Assembly (NCBI RefSeq): GCF_021117345.1
Contig: NZ_CP088261.1
Coordinates: 1,488,001 to 1,552,000 of the forward strand
Reading direction: 5' to 3'
Source: Microbacterium sp. cx-55
Lineage (GTDB): Bacteria; Actinomycetota; Actinomycetes; Actinomycetales; Microbacteriaceae
DNA: 64,000 nt
Shown here: piece after piece, positions 1 through 10,136 of the stretch
How positions within the stretch are numbered: position 1 is the stretch's first letter
How the letters are laid out: each line of letters begins with the position of its first letter
Position numbers and translations under genes: made by a program
The notes under the pieces: generated by a model
Told to the model about the DNA's origin: nothing
Database searches by the model: none
The model's input: only the letters and a program-made list of their open reading frames with translations

Positions 1-182
1 GCGACATCTCGAGCGTGCTGTCCGAAGTCCCCGGGCTCGGCGACACCCGGATCAAGGCGCTGTTGCGGCACTTCGGGTCGGTCGCGGCGCTCCGGGAGGC
101 GACGCCGGAGCAGATCACGGAGCTGCCCGGCATCGGTCCGAAGCTCGCGGCGACGGTGCACGAGCACCTGACGAATCGGTAG
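1..182 (+). CDS. uvrC: Excinuclease ABC subunit C, C-terminal end (partial)
   Basis: Only the last 59 codons are present (frame from base 3, TAG stop at 180-182). The peptide has two helix-hairpin-helix motifs ([12 protein letters not shown] and [11 protein letters not shown]), the duplex DNA-binding tail of UvrC, which makes the incisions in UvrABC nucleotide excision repair. The order uvrC-rapZ-whiA is conserved in actinobacteria and supports the call. The stop codon TAG is also the first three bases of a TAGGCT hexamer that may be the -10 box of rapZ. Confidence 0.85.
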   Translation, partial: DISSVLSEVPGLGDTRIKALLRHFGSVAALREATPEQITELPGIGPKLAATVHEHLTNR

Positions 183-185
183 GCT
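180..185 (+). promoter_or_regulatory. Putative -10 box of rapZ, fused to the uvrC stop
   Basis: TAGGCT begins with the uvrC TAG stop codon. A transcript starting about 7 nt downstream would have a leader of roughly 18 nt before the rapZ ATG at 210. No convincing -35 is visible. Confidence 0.4.
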
Positions 186-209
186 GGAAGCTCGACGACA
201 GGGGTAGAC

Positions 210-1094
210 ATGTCGGAACCCGCGGTGACGACCAGCGCCGGTGAGGTGCTCATCGTCACGGGTATGTCCGGCGCCGGGCGATCGACCGTCGCGAACGCGC
301 TCGAAGACCTCGACTGGTACGTGGTCGATAACCTTCCGCCGACCATGCTGCGTCCGCTTCTGGAACTCTCCGAGCGCGCCGGGGGAGCGGTGCCGCGGGT
401 GGCCGTCGTCGTCGACGTGCGCGGACGCGACCTGTTCGGCAGTCTGCCCGAGATCACTCGGTCGCTCCGCGACGGCCGGCACTTGCGTCTGGTTTTCCTG
501 GACGCGAGCGACGACGTGCTCGTCCGCCGGTTCGAGGCCGTGCGTCGTCCGCATCCGCTGCAGGCCGGCGGCACGATCGTCGATGGAATCCACCGCGAGC
601 GCGCGCGTCTCGCGCCGCTCCGGGAGAACGCCGACCTCATCGTCGACACGTCGTCGTACAACGTCCACCAGCTGACGAGCCGCGTCGCGGAACTGTTCGC
701 GGCCGAGGGCGCGGCGCCGCACACGGTCACGCTCATGAGCTTCGGCTTCAAGTACGGGCTTCCGGCGGATGCCGACATCGTCGCCGACATGCGTTTTCTT
801 CCGAACCCCTACTGGACCGACGAACTCCGCTCGTTGACCGGTGAAGACGAGAAAGTGCGCGATTTTGTGCTCGACCAGGAGGGCGCCCGCGAGTTCCTCG
901 ACGCCTACTCCGCTGCGCTCGCCCCCGTTCTCGCGGGTTATCAGCGCGAGAACAAGCGTCACTCGATCATCGCGATCGGGTGCACGGGCGGCAAGCATCG
1001 CTCGGTCGTGATGGTGCGAGAACTCGCGGAACGGCTCGCCGAGGTGCCGGGTGTTGCGGTGGGTGTGACGCATCGCGACCTCGGTCGCGAGTAG
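210..1094 (+). CDS. rapZ: RapZ family nucleotide-binding protein (YvcJ)
   Basis: The 294-residue protein has an N-terminal P-loop, GMSGAGRST (residues 18-26), followed by [11 protein letters not shown], a RapZ hallmark, and the C-terminal [10 protein letters not shown] motif near residue 258. In enterobacteria RapZ controls GlmZ decay and cell-wall precursor supply; in Gram-positives (YvcJ) it binds and hydrolyses nucleotides, and the target is unclear. The P-loop lysine is replaced by arginine, which I recall as usual for actinobacterial members, so it is not a defect. It lies between uvrC and whiA, its standard position. The ATG at 210 gives a full-length family member. Confidence 0.93.
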   Translation: MSEPAVTTSAGEVLIVTGMSGAGRSTVANALEDLDWYVVDNLPPTMLRPLLELSERAGGAVPRVAVVVDVRGRDLFGSLPEITRSLRDGRHLRLVFLDASDDVLVRRFEAVRRPHPLQAGGTIVDGIHRERARLAPLRENADLIVDTSSYNVHQLTSRVAELFAAEGAAPHTVTLMSFGFKYGLPADADIVADMRFLPNPYWTDELRSLTGEDEKVRDFVLDQEGAREFLDAYSAALAPVLAGYQRENKRHSIIAIGCTGGKHRSVVMVRELAERLAEVPGVAVGVTHRDLGRE

Positions 1095-1097
1095 GCT
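1092..1097 (+). promoter_or_regulatory. Putative -10 box of whiA, fused to the rapZ stop
   Basis: TAGGCT begins with the rapZ TAG stop (1092-1094). It would give a leader of about 30 nt containing the GAGGAG ribosome site before the whiA GTG at 1133. This repeats the arrangement at the uvrC-rapZ junction. Confidence 0.4.
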
Positions 1098-1132
1098 GGA
1101 ATGTCGTTTCCCGCCCCGACCCGAGGAGTGCC

Positions 1133-2110
1133 GTGCCCCTGACCGCCGACGTCAAGGCCGAGTTGATCGCCGGACGCGACCCGCGTCCCTCTGCGAGAGT
1201 GGCCGAACTGACGGCGATCCTGCGCTTCGCGGGAGGGCTGCATTCCATCGCCGGTCGCGTCGCCGTCGAAGCCGAGGTCGACTCCGAAGCGCTCGCGCGA
1301 CGGGTCGCTCGTGAACTCGTCGAGATCTACGGAGTGCGCCCCGAACTCGCCCACGTACAGGGCACCTCGGGCCGCACCGGGGGTTCGTACGCGGTGCGCG
1401 TCATCGAGGGCGGCGAGACGCTCGCGCGGCAGACCGGTCTACTCGATCAGCGCCGCCGCCAGGTGCGCGGCCTGCCGAACAAGCTCACGACCGGCGCCCG
1501 TCATGACCTCGCCGCGATCTGGCGTGGCGCATTCCTCGCGACCGGAACGCTGACCGATCCCGGCCGTTCCGCCGCGCTCGAGGTCTCCTGCCCCTCCGGA
1601 GAGGCCGCCATGGCCCTCGTCGGCGCGGGACACCGCCTCGGCATCCCCGCCAAGGCCCGCGAGGTGCGCGGCGTGCCGCGCGTCGTCGTGCGCGAGGGAG
1701 AGGCCATCCGCTCCGCCCTCCACGAGATGGGCGCGCGGAAGGCCGCGCAGGACTGGGAGCAGCTGCGTCAGCGCCGCGAGGTGCGCGCCGGGGTCAACCG
1801 CCTGGTGAACTTCGATGACGCGAACCTGCGCCGCTCCGCTCAGGCGGCGGTGGCCGCATGCGCGCGGGTCGAGCGGGCGCTCGAGATCCTCGGTGACTCC
1901 GTTCCCGAGCACCTGAAGGCTGCGGGCGACCTGCGCCTGGCCCATCGCGACGCGAGCCTCGACGAGCTCGGCCACCACGCCGATCCACCGATGACAAAGG
2001 ACGCCGTGGCAGGCCGCATCCGGCGCCTTCTGGCGATGGCCGACAAGCAGGCCGAGATCGACGGCGTGCCGGGCACGGAGTCCGCCGTCCCCGTCGGCGC
2101 CGACGACTGA
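1133..2110 (+). CDS. whiA: DNA-binding regulator WhiA
   Basis: From the GTG at 1133, preceded by GAGGAG at about 1123-1128, the product is 325 residues, the normal WhiA length. The N-terminal part (LTADVKAEL..., LAGLIDADG-like fold) and the C-terminal helix-turn-helix region ([14 protein letters not shown], then [10 protein letters not shown]) are recognisable. WhiA works with WhiB in Streptomyces to trigger sporulation septation; in non-sporulating actinobacteria it is kept as a cell-division regulator. The open frame extends upstream into rapZ, but that part is not WhiA-like. It follows rapZ by 38 nt. Confidence 0.95.
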   Translation: MPLTADVKAELIAGRDPRPSARVAELTAILRFAGGLHSIAGRVAVEAEVDSEALARRVARELVEIYGVRPELAHVQGTSGRTGGSYAVRVIEGGETLARQTGLLDQRRRQVRGLPNKLTTGARHDLAAIWRGAFLATGTLTDPGRSAALEVSCPSGEAAMALVGAGHRLGIPAKAREVRGVPRVVVREGEAIRSALHEMGARKAAQDWEQLRQRREVRAGVNRLVNFDDANLRRSAQAAVAACARVERALEILGDSVPEHLKAAGDLRLAHRDASLDELGHHADPPMTKDAVAGRIRRLLAMADKQAEIDGVPGTESAVPVGADD

Positions 2111-2205
2111 CCCGCACGGGCGGACGGATGCGGCGCCGACACGCGCGGCCCGTTCGTCCTGTCATTCGGGGGAATCAAGGCTCTCGAATCCGGGTTGCCC
2201 CTCAG

Positions 2206-2211
2206 TAGGAT
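2206..2211 (+). promoter_or_regulatory. Putative -10 box of sodA
   Basis: TAGGAT lies 59 nt before the sodA ATG in the 160-nt gap after whiA. The leader would carry the AGGAAGAAGAG ribosome site just before the start. No clear -35 is seen. Confidence 0.35.
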
Positions 2212-2270
2212 GGGGTCGTCCCCTCGTCGCTCCGAGGACTTCGGCGCGGCGCCGACAGGAAGAAGAGATT

Positions 2271-4056
<1,786 letters not shown>

Positions 4057-4066
4057 GCGCCTCATC

Positions 4067-5284
4067 ATGGCACTGCGCACCCTTGCCTCGCTGGGGTCGC
4101 TCGCCGGTAAGCGCGTCATCGTCCGTGCTGACCTCAATGTCCCCTTGCGGGACGGGGTCATCACGGACGATGGTCGCGTTCGGGCGACGCTTCCCACCCT
4201 CAACGCCCTGATCGATCAGGGCGCCCGCCTCATCGTCGCCTCCCACCTGGGACGACCCTATGGGGCACCCGACCCGAAGTACAGCCTCGAGCCGGTCGCG
4301 CAGCGACTGTCGGAGCTGCTCGGAAAGCCCGTCGCGTTCGCTCGCGACACGGTGGGGGTGTCGGCCCACGAGGCTGTCGCCTCGCTTCAGGACGGCGACG
4401 TCACCGTCATCGAGAACCTCCGATTCAATCCCGGAGAGACCTCGAAGGACGAGGGCGAGCGCCGTGCGTTCGCGCAGCAGCTCGCCGAGCTCGGCGACGC
4501 GCTCGTCTCGGACGGGTTCGGTGTCGTGCACCGCAAGCAGGCCAGTGTCTACGACCTGGCCGAGCTGCTCCCGTCGGCGGCCGGTCTCCTGATCGAGACC
4601 GAGGTCGACGTGCTCGACCGTCTGACCGAGAACCCCGAGCGCCCGTACGCGGTCGTGCTCGGCGGGTCGAAGGTCAGCGACAAGCTGGGCGTCATCGCGC
4701 ACCTGCTGCCGCGAGTGGACACGATCCTGGTCGGCGGCGGAATGATGTTCACGTTCCTCGCGGCCGAGGGTTACCCCGTGGGGGCCAGCCTGCTCGAGAA
4801 GGACCAGATCGAGACCGTCAAGGGATACATCGCGACGGCCAAGGAGCGCGGCGTCACGCTGATCTTCCCGGTCGACGCCGTCGTTGCTTCGTCGTTCAGT
4901 GCGGATGCGGACCACGTGGTCGCCGCCGCGGACGCTCTCGAAGACACTCCGTACGGTTCCTCCGGTCTGGGCCTCGACATCGGGCCGGAGACCGCGAAGA
5001 TCTTCGCGGACGCCATCCGCGGCAGCAAGACCGTGTTCTGGAATGGGCCGATGGGCGTGTTCGAGATGCCGGCCTTCGCGAGCGGAACCAAGACCGTCGC
5101 TCAGGCGCTCACCGAGGTCGACGGACTGTCCGTCGTCGGTGGCGGCGACTCCGCGGCCGCCGTGCGTCAGCTCGGGTTCTCGGACGACCGTTTCGGTCAC
5201 ATCTCCACCGGCGGCGGAGCGAGCCTGGAGTTCCTCGAAGGTAAGAAGCTCCCCGGACTGGAGGTCCTCGGATGGTCGCTGTGA
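4067..5284 (+). CDS. pgk: Phosphoglycerate kinase
   Basis: The 405-residue enzyme transfers phosphate from 1,3-bisphosphoglycerate to ADP. Seen motifs: [11 protein letters not shown] near the N-terminus, [30 protein letters not shown], the [10 protein letters not shown] hinge, and the nucleotide-site loop [10 protein letters not shown] near the C-terminus. It lies 10 nt after gap and its TGA stop overlaps the tpiA GTG start, which suggests translational coupling. Confidence 0.97.
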   Translation: MALRTLASLGSLAGKRVIVRADLNVPLRDGVITDDGRVRATLPTLNALIDQGARLIVASHLGRPYGAPDPKYSLEPVAQRLSELLGKPVAFARDTVGVSAHEAVASLQDGDVTVIENLRFNPGETSKDEGERRAFAQQLAELGDALVSDGFGVVHRKQASVYDLAELLPSAAGLLIETEVDVLDRLTENPERPYAVVLGGSKVSDKLGVIAHLLPRVDTILVGGGMMFTFLAAEGYPVGASLLEKDQIETVKGYIATAKERGVTLIFPVDAVVASSFSADADHVVAAADALEDTPYGSSGLGLDIGPETAKIFADAIRGSKTVFWNGPMGVFEMPAFASGTKTVAQALTEVDGLSVVGGGDSAAAVRQLGFSDDRFGHISTGGGASLEFLEGKKLPGLEVLGWSL

Positions 5285-6063
5285 CCAGAACACCGCTCAT
5301 CGCGGGTAACTGGAAGATGAACCTGGACCACCTCCAGGCCGTCGCGCTCGTGCAGAAGCTGCACTGGACGCTGAAGGACGCGAAGCACGAGTCCGACACC
5401 GTCGAGGTGGCACTGTTCCCGCCGTTCACCGATCTTCGGACGGTGCAGACCCTCATCGATGCCGACAAGATCCCGTTCGCCCTCGGCGCGCAGGACATCT
5501 CGACGCACGATTCGGGCGCGTACACGGGTGAGATCTCGGGCGCGTTCCTCGCCAAGCTGGATGCCGCATACGTGATCATCGGGCACTCCGAGCGTCGCGA
5601 GTACCACGCCGAGTCGGATGAGGTCGTGGCCGCGAAGGTCGCTGCGGCCCTCCGCCACGGGCTTCGCCCGGTGATCTGCGTCGGTGAGACCGCCGCAGAC
5701 CTCGAAGAGTTCGGCGCGAGCGCTGTTCCGGTCGGCCAGTTGCGCGTCGCCCTCGAGGGCGTCGCGGCGGACGCCGAGATCGTTGTGGCGTACGAGCCGG
5801 TCTGGGCCATCGGCTCGGGCCAGGCGGCGACGCCCGATCAGGCGCAGGAGGTGTGCGCGAAGCTCCGCGAGGTGGTCGCGGAGACCCTCGGTGCCGACGC
5901 GGCCGCGCGTACCCGTGTGCTCTACGGCGGGTCTGTGAAGTCGAGCAACATCGCCAGCTTCCTGCGTGAGCCCGACGTCGACGGCGCGCTCGTCGGCGGG
6001 GCGAGCCTCGTTGCGGACGAGTTCGCTGCCATCATCCGATTCCAGAAGCACGTCGGCGTGTGA
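5281..6063 (+). CDS. tpiA: Triosephosphate isomerase
   Basis: 260 residues from the GTG at 5281. I prefer this start because it forms a GTGA overlap with the pgk stop; an ATG at 5272 in the same frame would add three residues. Catalytic elements are all present: GNWKMN (Lys), IGHSERR (His), [11 protein letters not shown] (Glu) and the phosphate-binding loop LYGGSVK. It interconverts dihydroxyacetone phosphate and glyceraldehyde-3-phosphate. It is the last gene of the gap-pgk-tpiA operon and is followed by a strong hairpin. Confidence 0.96.
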   Translation: MTRTPLIAGNWKMNLDHLQAVALVQKLHWTLKDAKHESDTVEVALFPPFTDLRTVQTLIDADKIPFALGAQDISTHDSGAYTGEISGAFLAKLDAAYVIIGHSERREYHAESDEVVAAKVAAALRHGLRPVICVGETAADLEEFGASAVPVGQLRVALEGVAADAEIVVAYEPVWAIGSGQAATPDQAQEVCAKLREVVAETLGADAAARTRVLYGGSVKSSNIASFLREPDVDGALVGGASLVADEFAAIIRFQKHVGV

Positions 6064-6065
6064 CA

Positions 6066-6100
6066 CTTCCGGGAGGCCGGTCCGACCGGCCTCCCGGAAG
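6066..6100 (+). terminator. Hairpin terminator after tpiA
   Basis: A nearly uninterrupted inverted repeat: arms 6066-6082 and 6084-6100 (CTTCCGGGAGGCCGGTC and its complement) around one central base. No T-tract follows, as is common in high-GC actinobacteria. Confidence 0.7.
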
Positions 6101-6116
6101 CGTCCGCCCGGCTCGC

Positions 6117-6122
6117 TATACT
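6117..6122 (+). promoter_or_regulatory. Putative -10 box of secG-rbpA
   Basis: TATACT lies just after the tpiA hairpin and 47 nt before the secG GTG. It is one of the best -10 matches in the window. The -35 region is not obvious. Confidence 0.5.
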
Positions 6123-6169
6123 TAACCCTTGTGCGGTCCGACGGGTCGCCGGGAAAGGGTACGACCACA

Positions 6170-6421
6170 GTGCAGATCCTCGAGTTCGTGCTCCAGGTGC
6201 TCCTCGGCATCACGAGCCTTCTGCTGACTTTGCTCATCCTGCTGCACAAGGGCCGCGGTGGCGGCCTCTCCGACATGTTCGGTGGCGGAATGAGTTCGAC
6301 CATGGGATCATCCGGCCTTGCCGAGCGCAACCTGAACCGCTTCACGGTCGTTCTCGCGCTCACCTGGTTCGTCTCGATCGTGGCCCTGGGTCTGGTCACC
6401 AAGTTCTCCGGACTGGTCTGA
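6170..6421 (+). CDS. secG: Preprotein translocase subunit SecG
   Basis: The GTG at 6170 gives 83 residues with two membrane helices (about residues 3-24 and 58-78) separated by the glycine-rich loop HKGRGGGLSDMFGGGM, the SecG signature. SecG is the auxiliary subunit of the SecYEG channel. The position after tpiA is conserved in actinobacteria. rbpA starts one base after its stop, so the two are co-transcribed. Confidence 0.93.
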   Translation: MQILEFVLQVLLGITSLLLTLLILLHKGRGGGLSDMFGGGMSSTMGSSGLAERNLNRFTVVLALTWFVSIVALGLVTKFSGLV

Positions 6422-6422
6422 C

Positions 6423-6779
6423 ATGGCCACCGGAGGCAACGCGATCCGCGGCACTCGTGTCGGCGCCGGCCCGATGGGCGAGCAGGATCACGGGTACCAC
6501 GCCGACCGCGTCGCGGTGTCCTACTGGGATGCCCTCGGCAACGAGACGACCCGGTACTTCGCTGCCGGCATCACCGAAGACGAGATCCCCGACACGATCG
6601 ACTCCCCGCACTCGGGGCTCCCGGCCGGTCGCGACCAGGCGAACCCGCCGGCCGTGGCGAAGGCCGAGCCCTACAAGACGCACCTCGCCTATGTGAAAGA
6701 GCGTCGCACCGACGACGAAGCCGTCGAGCTCCTCGACGATGCGCTCAAGAAGGTTCGCGATCGGCGCGGTCAGAGCTGA
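6423..6779 (+). CDS. rbpA: RNA polymerase-binding protein RbpA
   Basis: The 118-residue protein starts MATGGNAIRGTRVGAGPMG, typical of RbpA, and ends with a charged sigma-interacting region. RbpA is found only in actinobacteria; it binds RNA polymerase and group I sigma factors and stabilises open promoter complexes. This copy has no zinc-binding cysteines in its central domain, as in many family members. It starts one base after the secG stop and ends at a perfect palindrome shared with the convergent pgl operon. Confidence 0.95.
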   Translation: MATGGNAIRGTRVGAGPMGEQDHGYHADRVAVSYWDALGNETTRYFAAGITEDEIPDTIDSPHSGLPAGRDQANPPAVAKAEPYKTHLAYVKERRTDDEAVELLDDALKKVRDRRGQS

Positions 6780-6787
6780 CCACCGGT

Positions 6788-6833
6788 ACATGATGAAGGG
6801 GCGGATGCAGCTGCATCCGCCCCTTCATCATGT
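6788..6833. terminator. Perfect 46-nt palindrome, bidirectional terminator
   Basis: The 23-base arm 6788-6810 is exactly complementary to 6811-6833 with no loop bases; the centre is GCAGCTGC. It lies between rbpA (+) and pgl (-), both pointing into it, so it can terminate both operons. The arms carry GCGGATGC and its complement, the word that recurs throughout the window. Confidence 0.8.
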
Positions 6834-6850
6834 GAGCGACTCGGCGCCGC

Positions 6851-7633
6851 TCAGTAGTCGATGTCGATGAGCTCCGGCGGCACCTTGCCGGCGGCCGCCT
6901 CATCGACGAAGAACACCGTCCGTTTGCGTCCCTTGGCGCCCGCTGCGGGAACGCTCTGGTAGCTGGCTCCGGCGAGGGCCAGGCCGAGCGCCGAGGCCTT
7001 GTCTGGGCCGACCAGCACCATCCAGACGCGCTTGGAGGAATTGATCACCGGTCGCGTCATCGTGATGCGTTCGGCGGGCGGCTTGGGCGACTCGCGCACC
7101 GGCACCGCCGCACGATCGGTGATGCTGATCTCCGGGCGGTCGGGGAACAGCGACGCGATATGCGCATCGGGTCCGACACCCAGGAAGCAGACGTCGAACG
7201 ACGGCCAGGCGCCGACCGCCGGGTCGGCGAATCGTGCGAGCTCGGCCGCGTAGGCGTCCGCCGCCGCGTCGAGATCGAGACCGTCGTCGGACGCGGCCAT
7301 CGCATGGATGTGATCGGCCGGGATGTCGATCAGGTCGAAGAGAGTCGCCGCGGCCACCGCGTCGTTCCGGTCTGCGGAGCCGCGCGGAACGAACCGCTCA
7401 TCACTCCACCAGAAGTGCACGAGCGACCAGTCGATCTCGGCACGTCGCGGGTGGGCGGCGACGGCAGCCAGCACCTGGCCCGCCATCGATCCGCCCGTCA
7501 GCGAGACATGCGCGAGCTTGCCCTCGACAACGCGCTTCGATACGCGGCTGAGCAGTCGCGAAGCCACCGCCCGAGCGAGGGCGTCGGGGTCGGCGCGAAC
7601 GACGACCTGCTTCTCCGCGACCTGCGATGTCAT
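6851..7633 (-). CDS. pgl: 6-phosphogluconolactonase
   Basis: The start ATG (7633-7631) overlaps the opcA stop in an ATGA arrangement and gives 260 residues (MTSQVAEKQ...). The protein is of the DevB/SOL type, with FWWSDERFVP and GVGPDAHIASLFP as characteristic segments. It hydrolyses 6-phosphogluconolactone, the product of Zwf, in the oxidative pentose phosphate pathway. It is the last gene of the tkt-tal-pgi-zwf-opcA-pgl operon. Confidence 0.94.
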   Translation of the reverse strand: MTSQVAEKQVVVRADPDALARAVASRLLSRVSKRVVEGKLAHVSLTGGSMAGQVLAAVAAHPRRAEIDWSLVHFWWSDERFVPRGSADRNDAVAAATLFDLIDIPADHIHAMAASDDGLDLDAAADAYAAELARFADPAVGAWPSFDVCFLGVGPDAHIASLFPDRPEISITDRAAVPVRESPKPPAERITMTRPVINSSKRVWMVLVGPDKASALGLALAGASYQSVPAAGAKGRKRTVFFVDEAAAGKVPPELIDIDY

Positions 7634-8574
7634 CGGGTCTCGCTCTCCGTGCGGGATTCGACCAGGTCGCACCCCTCCGTGATCACGCGCCCGTACAGCG
7701 CGTCGGGGTCGAGACGGCGGAGCTCCTCCGCCAGGCACTCACGCAGCGAGCGGCGCGGGAACGCCAGCTCGTGCGTCGGCTGCCCGGGCTGGGTGAGCAC
7801 GGCGGTCGCCGGGTCGGGACGCTCCAGGAGGATGTCGCCATCCTCGCGGGTGAGCCGCACCGACTTGATGCCGTGCGCCCACTCCGACGCGTCGAGATAG
7901 CGCCACGACACATCGATCTTCAGCTGCAGCGTGAGCCATGCCGCGAGAAGCGGAGTCGACGGGGAATCCGCCCCACCCAGAACCTCGGCGGCGGTGACCT
8001 CCTGGTACGGCGGCTGGTCGAGCACCGCAGCGAGCTGTTCGCGCCACCGGGTGAGCCGGGTCCAGGCGAGATCGGTGTCGCCGGGAGCGTAGTTCGCGCC
8101 GAGTCCCTGGACCCACGTGTGCGGGTCTTCCTGGGTTGCCGCATCCGTGATGCGACGCTGAGCGATTCGGCCGAGCGCGGACTGCGACGGGACGGGCGGG
8201 GTGTCCTCGGGCCACCACACGACGACCGGGGCATCCGGAAGAAGAAGTCCCGTCACCAGGCTCTCCGTGTTGGAGCCTGCGGCGCCGTACGCGTGCAGCA
8301 GGACGACCTCGCTCGCGCCGGCGTCTCCGCCGACACGGATCTGCGCGTCGAGCCGAGCGTCGCCGTCCGGAGTGTCTAGCAGCACGATGACGCGCATGGG
8401 GTGTTCCCGCGAGGCATCGTTCGCGGCCTCGATGGCCTCTTCCTCGATGCCGCGCCGCGTGGCGATCACGAGCGTCAGGACGCGGCCGAGGGCCACTGCC
8501 CCGCCCTCTTCGCGCACGTCGATGAGGGCACGGGAGATCTTGCTGACGGTCGTGTCAGGCAGGTCGACGATCAC
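7630..8574 (-). CDS. opcA: Glucose-6-phosphate dehydrogenase assembly protein OpcA
   Basis: 314 residues from the GTG at 8574, which overlaps the zwf stop as GTGA. The start VIVDLPDTTVSKISRALID and the middle MRVIVLLDTP and VVVWWPEDTPP segments are typical of OpcA. In cyanobacteria and corynebacteria OpcA activates glucose-6-phosphate dehydrogenase; it has no known catalytic activity. Its place directly after zwf matches this role. The frame is open far upstream inside zwf, but that part is a shadow. Confidence 0.94.
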   Translation of the reverse strand: MIVDLPDTTVSKISRALIDVREEGGAVALGRVLTLVIATRRGIEEEAIEAANDASREHPMRVIVLLDTPDGDARLDAQIRVGGDAGASEVVLLHAYGAAGSNTESLVTGLLLPDAPVVVWWPEDTPPVPSQSALGRIAQRRITDAATQEDPHTWVQGLGANYAPGDTDLAWTRLTRWREQLAAVLDQPPYQEVTAAEVLGGADSPSTPLLAAWLTLQLKIDVSWRYLDASEWAHGIKSVRLTREDGDILLERPDPATAVLTQPGQPTHELAFPRRSLRECLAEELRRLDPDALYGRVITEGCDLVESRTESETR

Positions 8575-10121
8575 GGGCGCCTCCAAGTGCGTCCATCGCG
8601 GGAGAGGAGCTCGTCCGCCGAGCTCGGACCCCACGAACCGGGGGAGTACTGCTCGAGAGCGCCGCCCTGAGCCTCCCAGAACTTCTCGATCGGGTCGAGG
8701 ATCTTCCAGCTGAGCTCGACCTCTTCGTGGCGCGGAAACAGCGGCGGATCGCCGAGCAGAACGTCGAGGATGAGGCGCTCGTACGCCTCCGGGCTCGCCT
8801 CGGTGAACGCATGGCCGTAGCCGAAGTCCATCGTCACGTCGCGCACCTGGTTGTCGGCGCCGGGAACCTTGGAGCCGAACCGGATGGTGACGCCCTCGTC
8901 GGGCTGCACCCGGATGACGAGGGCGTTCTGGCCTTGTCCTGCCGTGGCGCTGCGCCCGAACAGCAGCTCGGGCGACTGCTTGAAGACGACTGCGATCTCG
9001 GTCACGCGTCGGCCGAGGCGTTTTCCGGTGCGCAGGTAGAACGGCACATCGGCCCAGCGTCGCGTGTTGATCTCGAGCTTGATGGCGGCGTACGTCTCGG
9101 TCGTGGAGTTCGGGTCCATCCCGTCCTCTTCGAGGAAGCCGCGCACCTTCTCGCCGCCCTGCCATCCGCCGCCGTATTGACCGCGAGCGGTCGCGAGGCT
9201 CAGATCCTCGGGCAGCGTCACCGCGGCGAGCACCTTCTCCTTCTCCGCCCGCAACTGCGTCGCGTCGAAGCTGATCGGCTCCTCCATCGCGGTGAGCGCG
9301 AGAAGCTGCAGGAGATGGTTCTGGATGACGTCGCGAGCCGCGCCGATTCCGTCGTAGTACCCGGCGCGTCCGCCGACGCCGATGTCCTCGGCCATCGTGA
9401 TCTGCACGTGGTCGACGTAGTTCCGGTTCCAGATCGGTTCGTACAGCTCGTTGGCGAAACGGAGCGCGAGGATGTTCTGCACCGTCTCCTTACCGAGGTA
9501 GTGGTCGATGCGGAAGATCGAATCGGTCGGGAACGCGGAGCGGAGCGCGTCGTTCAGGGCGCGGGCCGAGTCGAGGTCGTGGCCGAACGGCTTCTCGATC
9601 ACGACGCGGCGCCAGCGGTCGGAGGCATCCGCGGTGTCATCCACGAGCCCCGACGCCTTCAACTGCTGCGCGACGATCGGGAAGTCCTTCGGCGGAATCG
9701 ACAGGTAGTACGCGTGGTTCCCCATCGTGCCGCGTTCGACGTCGAGCGTTTCGACCGTCTCACGAAGACGGCGGAACGCGTCGAGATCGTCGAACTCGCC
9801 CTGCACGAAGCGGATGCCCTGCAGGAGCTGGGCCCAGGTCTCCTCGCGGAACTCGGTGCGCGAGTGCTCCTTGACGGCCTCGTACACGACCTGGGCGAAG
9901 TCCTCGTCCTCCCAGTCGCGACGCGCGAAACCGACGAGTCCGAAGCCGGGAGGCAGCAGACCGCGGTTGGCCAGGTCGTAGACGGCGGGCATGAGCTTCT
10001 TGCGTGACAGGTCTCCTGTCACGCCGAAGATGACGAGGGCGCTGGGTCCCGCAATGCGGTTCAGGCGCCGGTCGTCCGGGTCGCGCAGGGGGTTGTGCCC
10101 GCGCGAGATCTCGACAGTCAT
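8571..10121 (-). CDS. zwf: Glucose-6-phosphate 1-dehydrogenase
   Basis: The 516-residue enzyme oxidises glucose-6-phosphate to 6-phosphogluconolactone, reducing NADP. It contains the dinucleotide motif FGVTGDLSRKKLMPAVYDL near residue 32 and the substrate-site motif RIDHYLGKETVQN with the catalytic histidine near residue 200. It starts 15 nt after pgi and overlaps opcA by 4 nt. The complete length and motifs leave little doubt. Confidence 0.97.
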   Translation of the reverse strand: MTVEISRGHNPLRDPDDRRLNRIAGPSALVIFGVTGDLSRKKLMPAVYDLANRGLLPPGFGLVGFARRDWEDEDFAQVVYEAVKEHSRTEFREETWAQLLQGIRFVQGEFDDLDAFRRLRETVETLDVERGTMGNHAYYLSIPPKDFPIVAQQLKASGLVDDTADASDRWRRVVIEKPFGHDLDSARALNDALRSAFPTDSIFRIDHYLGKETVQNILALRFANELYEPIWNRNYVDHVQITMAEDIGVGGRAGYYDGIGAARDVIQNHLLQLLALTAMEEPISFDATQLRAEKEKVLAAVTLPEDLSLATARGQYGGGWQGGEKVRGFLEEDGMDPNSTTETYAAIKLEINTRRWADVPFYLRTGKRLGRRVTEIAVVFKQSPELLFGRSATAGQGQNALVIRVQPDEGVTIRFGSKVPGADNQVRDVTMDFGYGHAFTEASPEAYERLILDVLLGDPPLFPRHEEVELSWKILDPIEKFWEAQGGALEQYSPGSWGPSSADELLSRDGRTWRRP

Positions 10122-10136
10122 CGGGTCGATCTTCTC

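Noticed and set aside
205-210. TAGACA before rapZ as a leaderless -10 box
   Set aside because: It overlaps the ATG itself, so a transcript from it would start inside the gene.
210-1094. Arg replacing Lys in the RapZ P-loop as a broken enzyme
   Set aside because: I recall GMSGAGRST as the usual form in actinobacterial RapZ, and the rest of the protein is intact.
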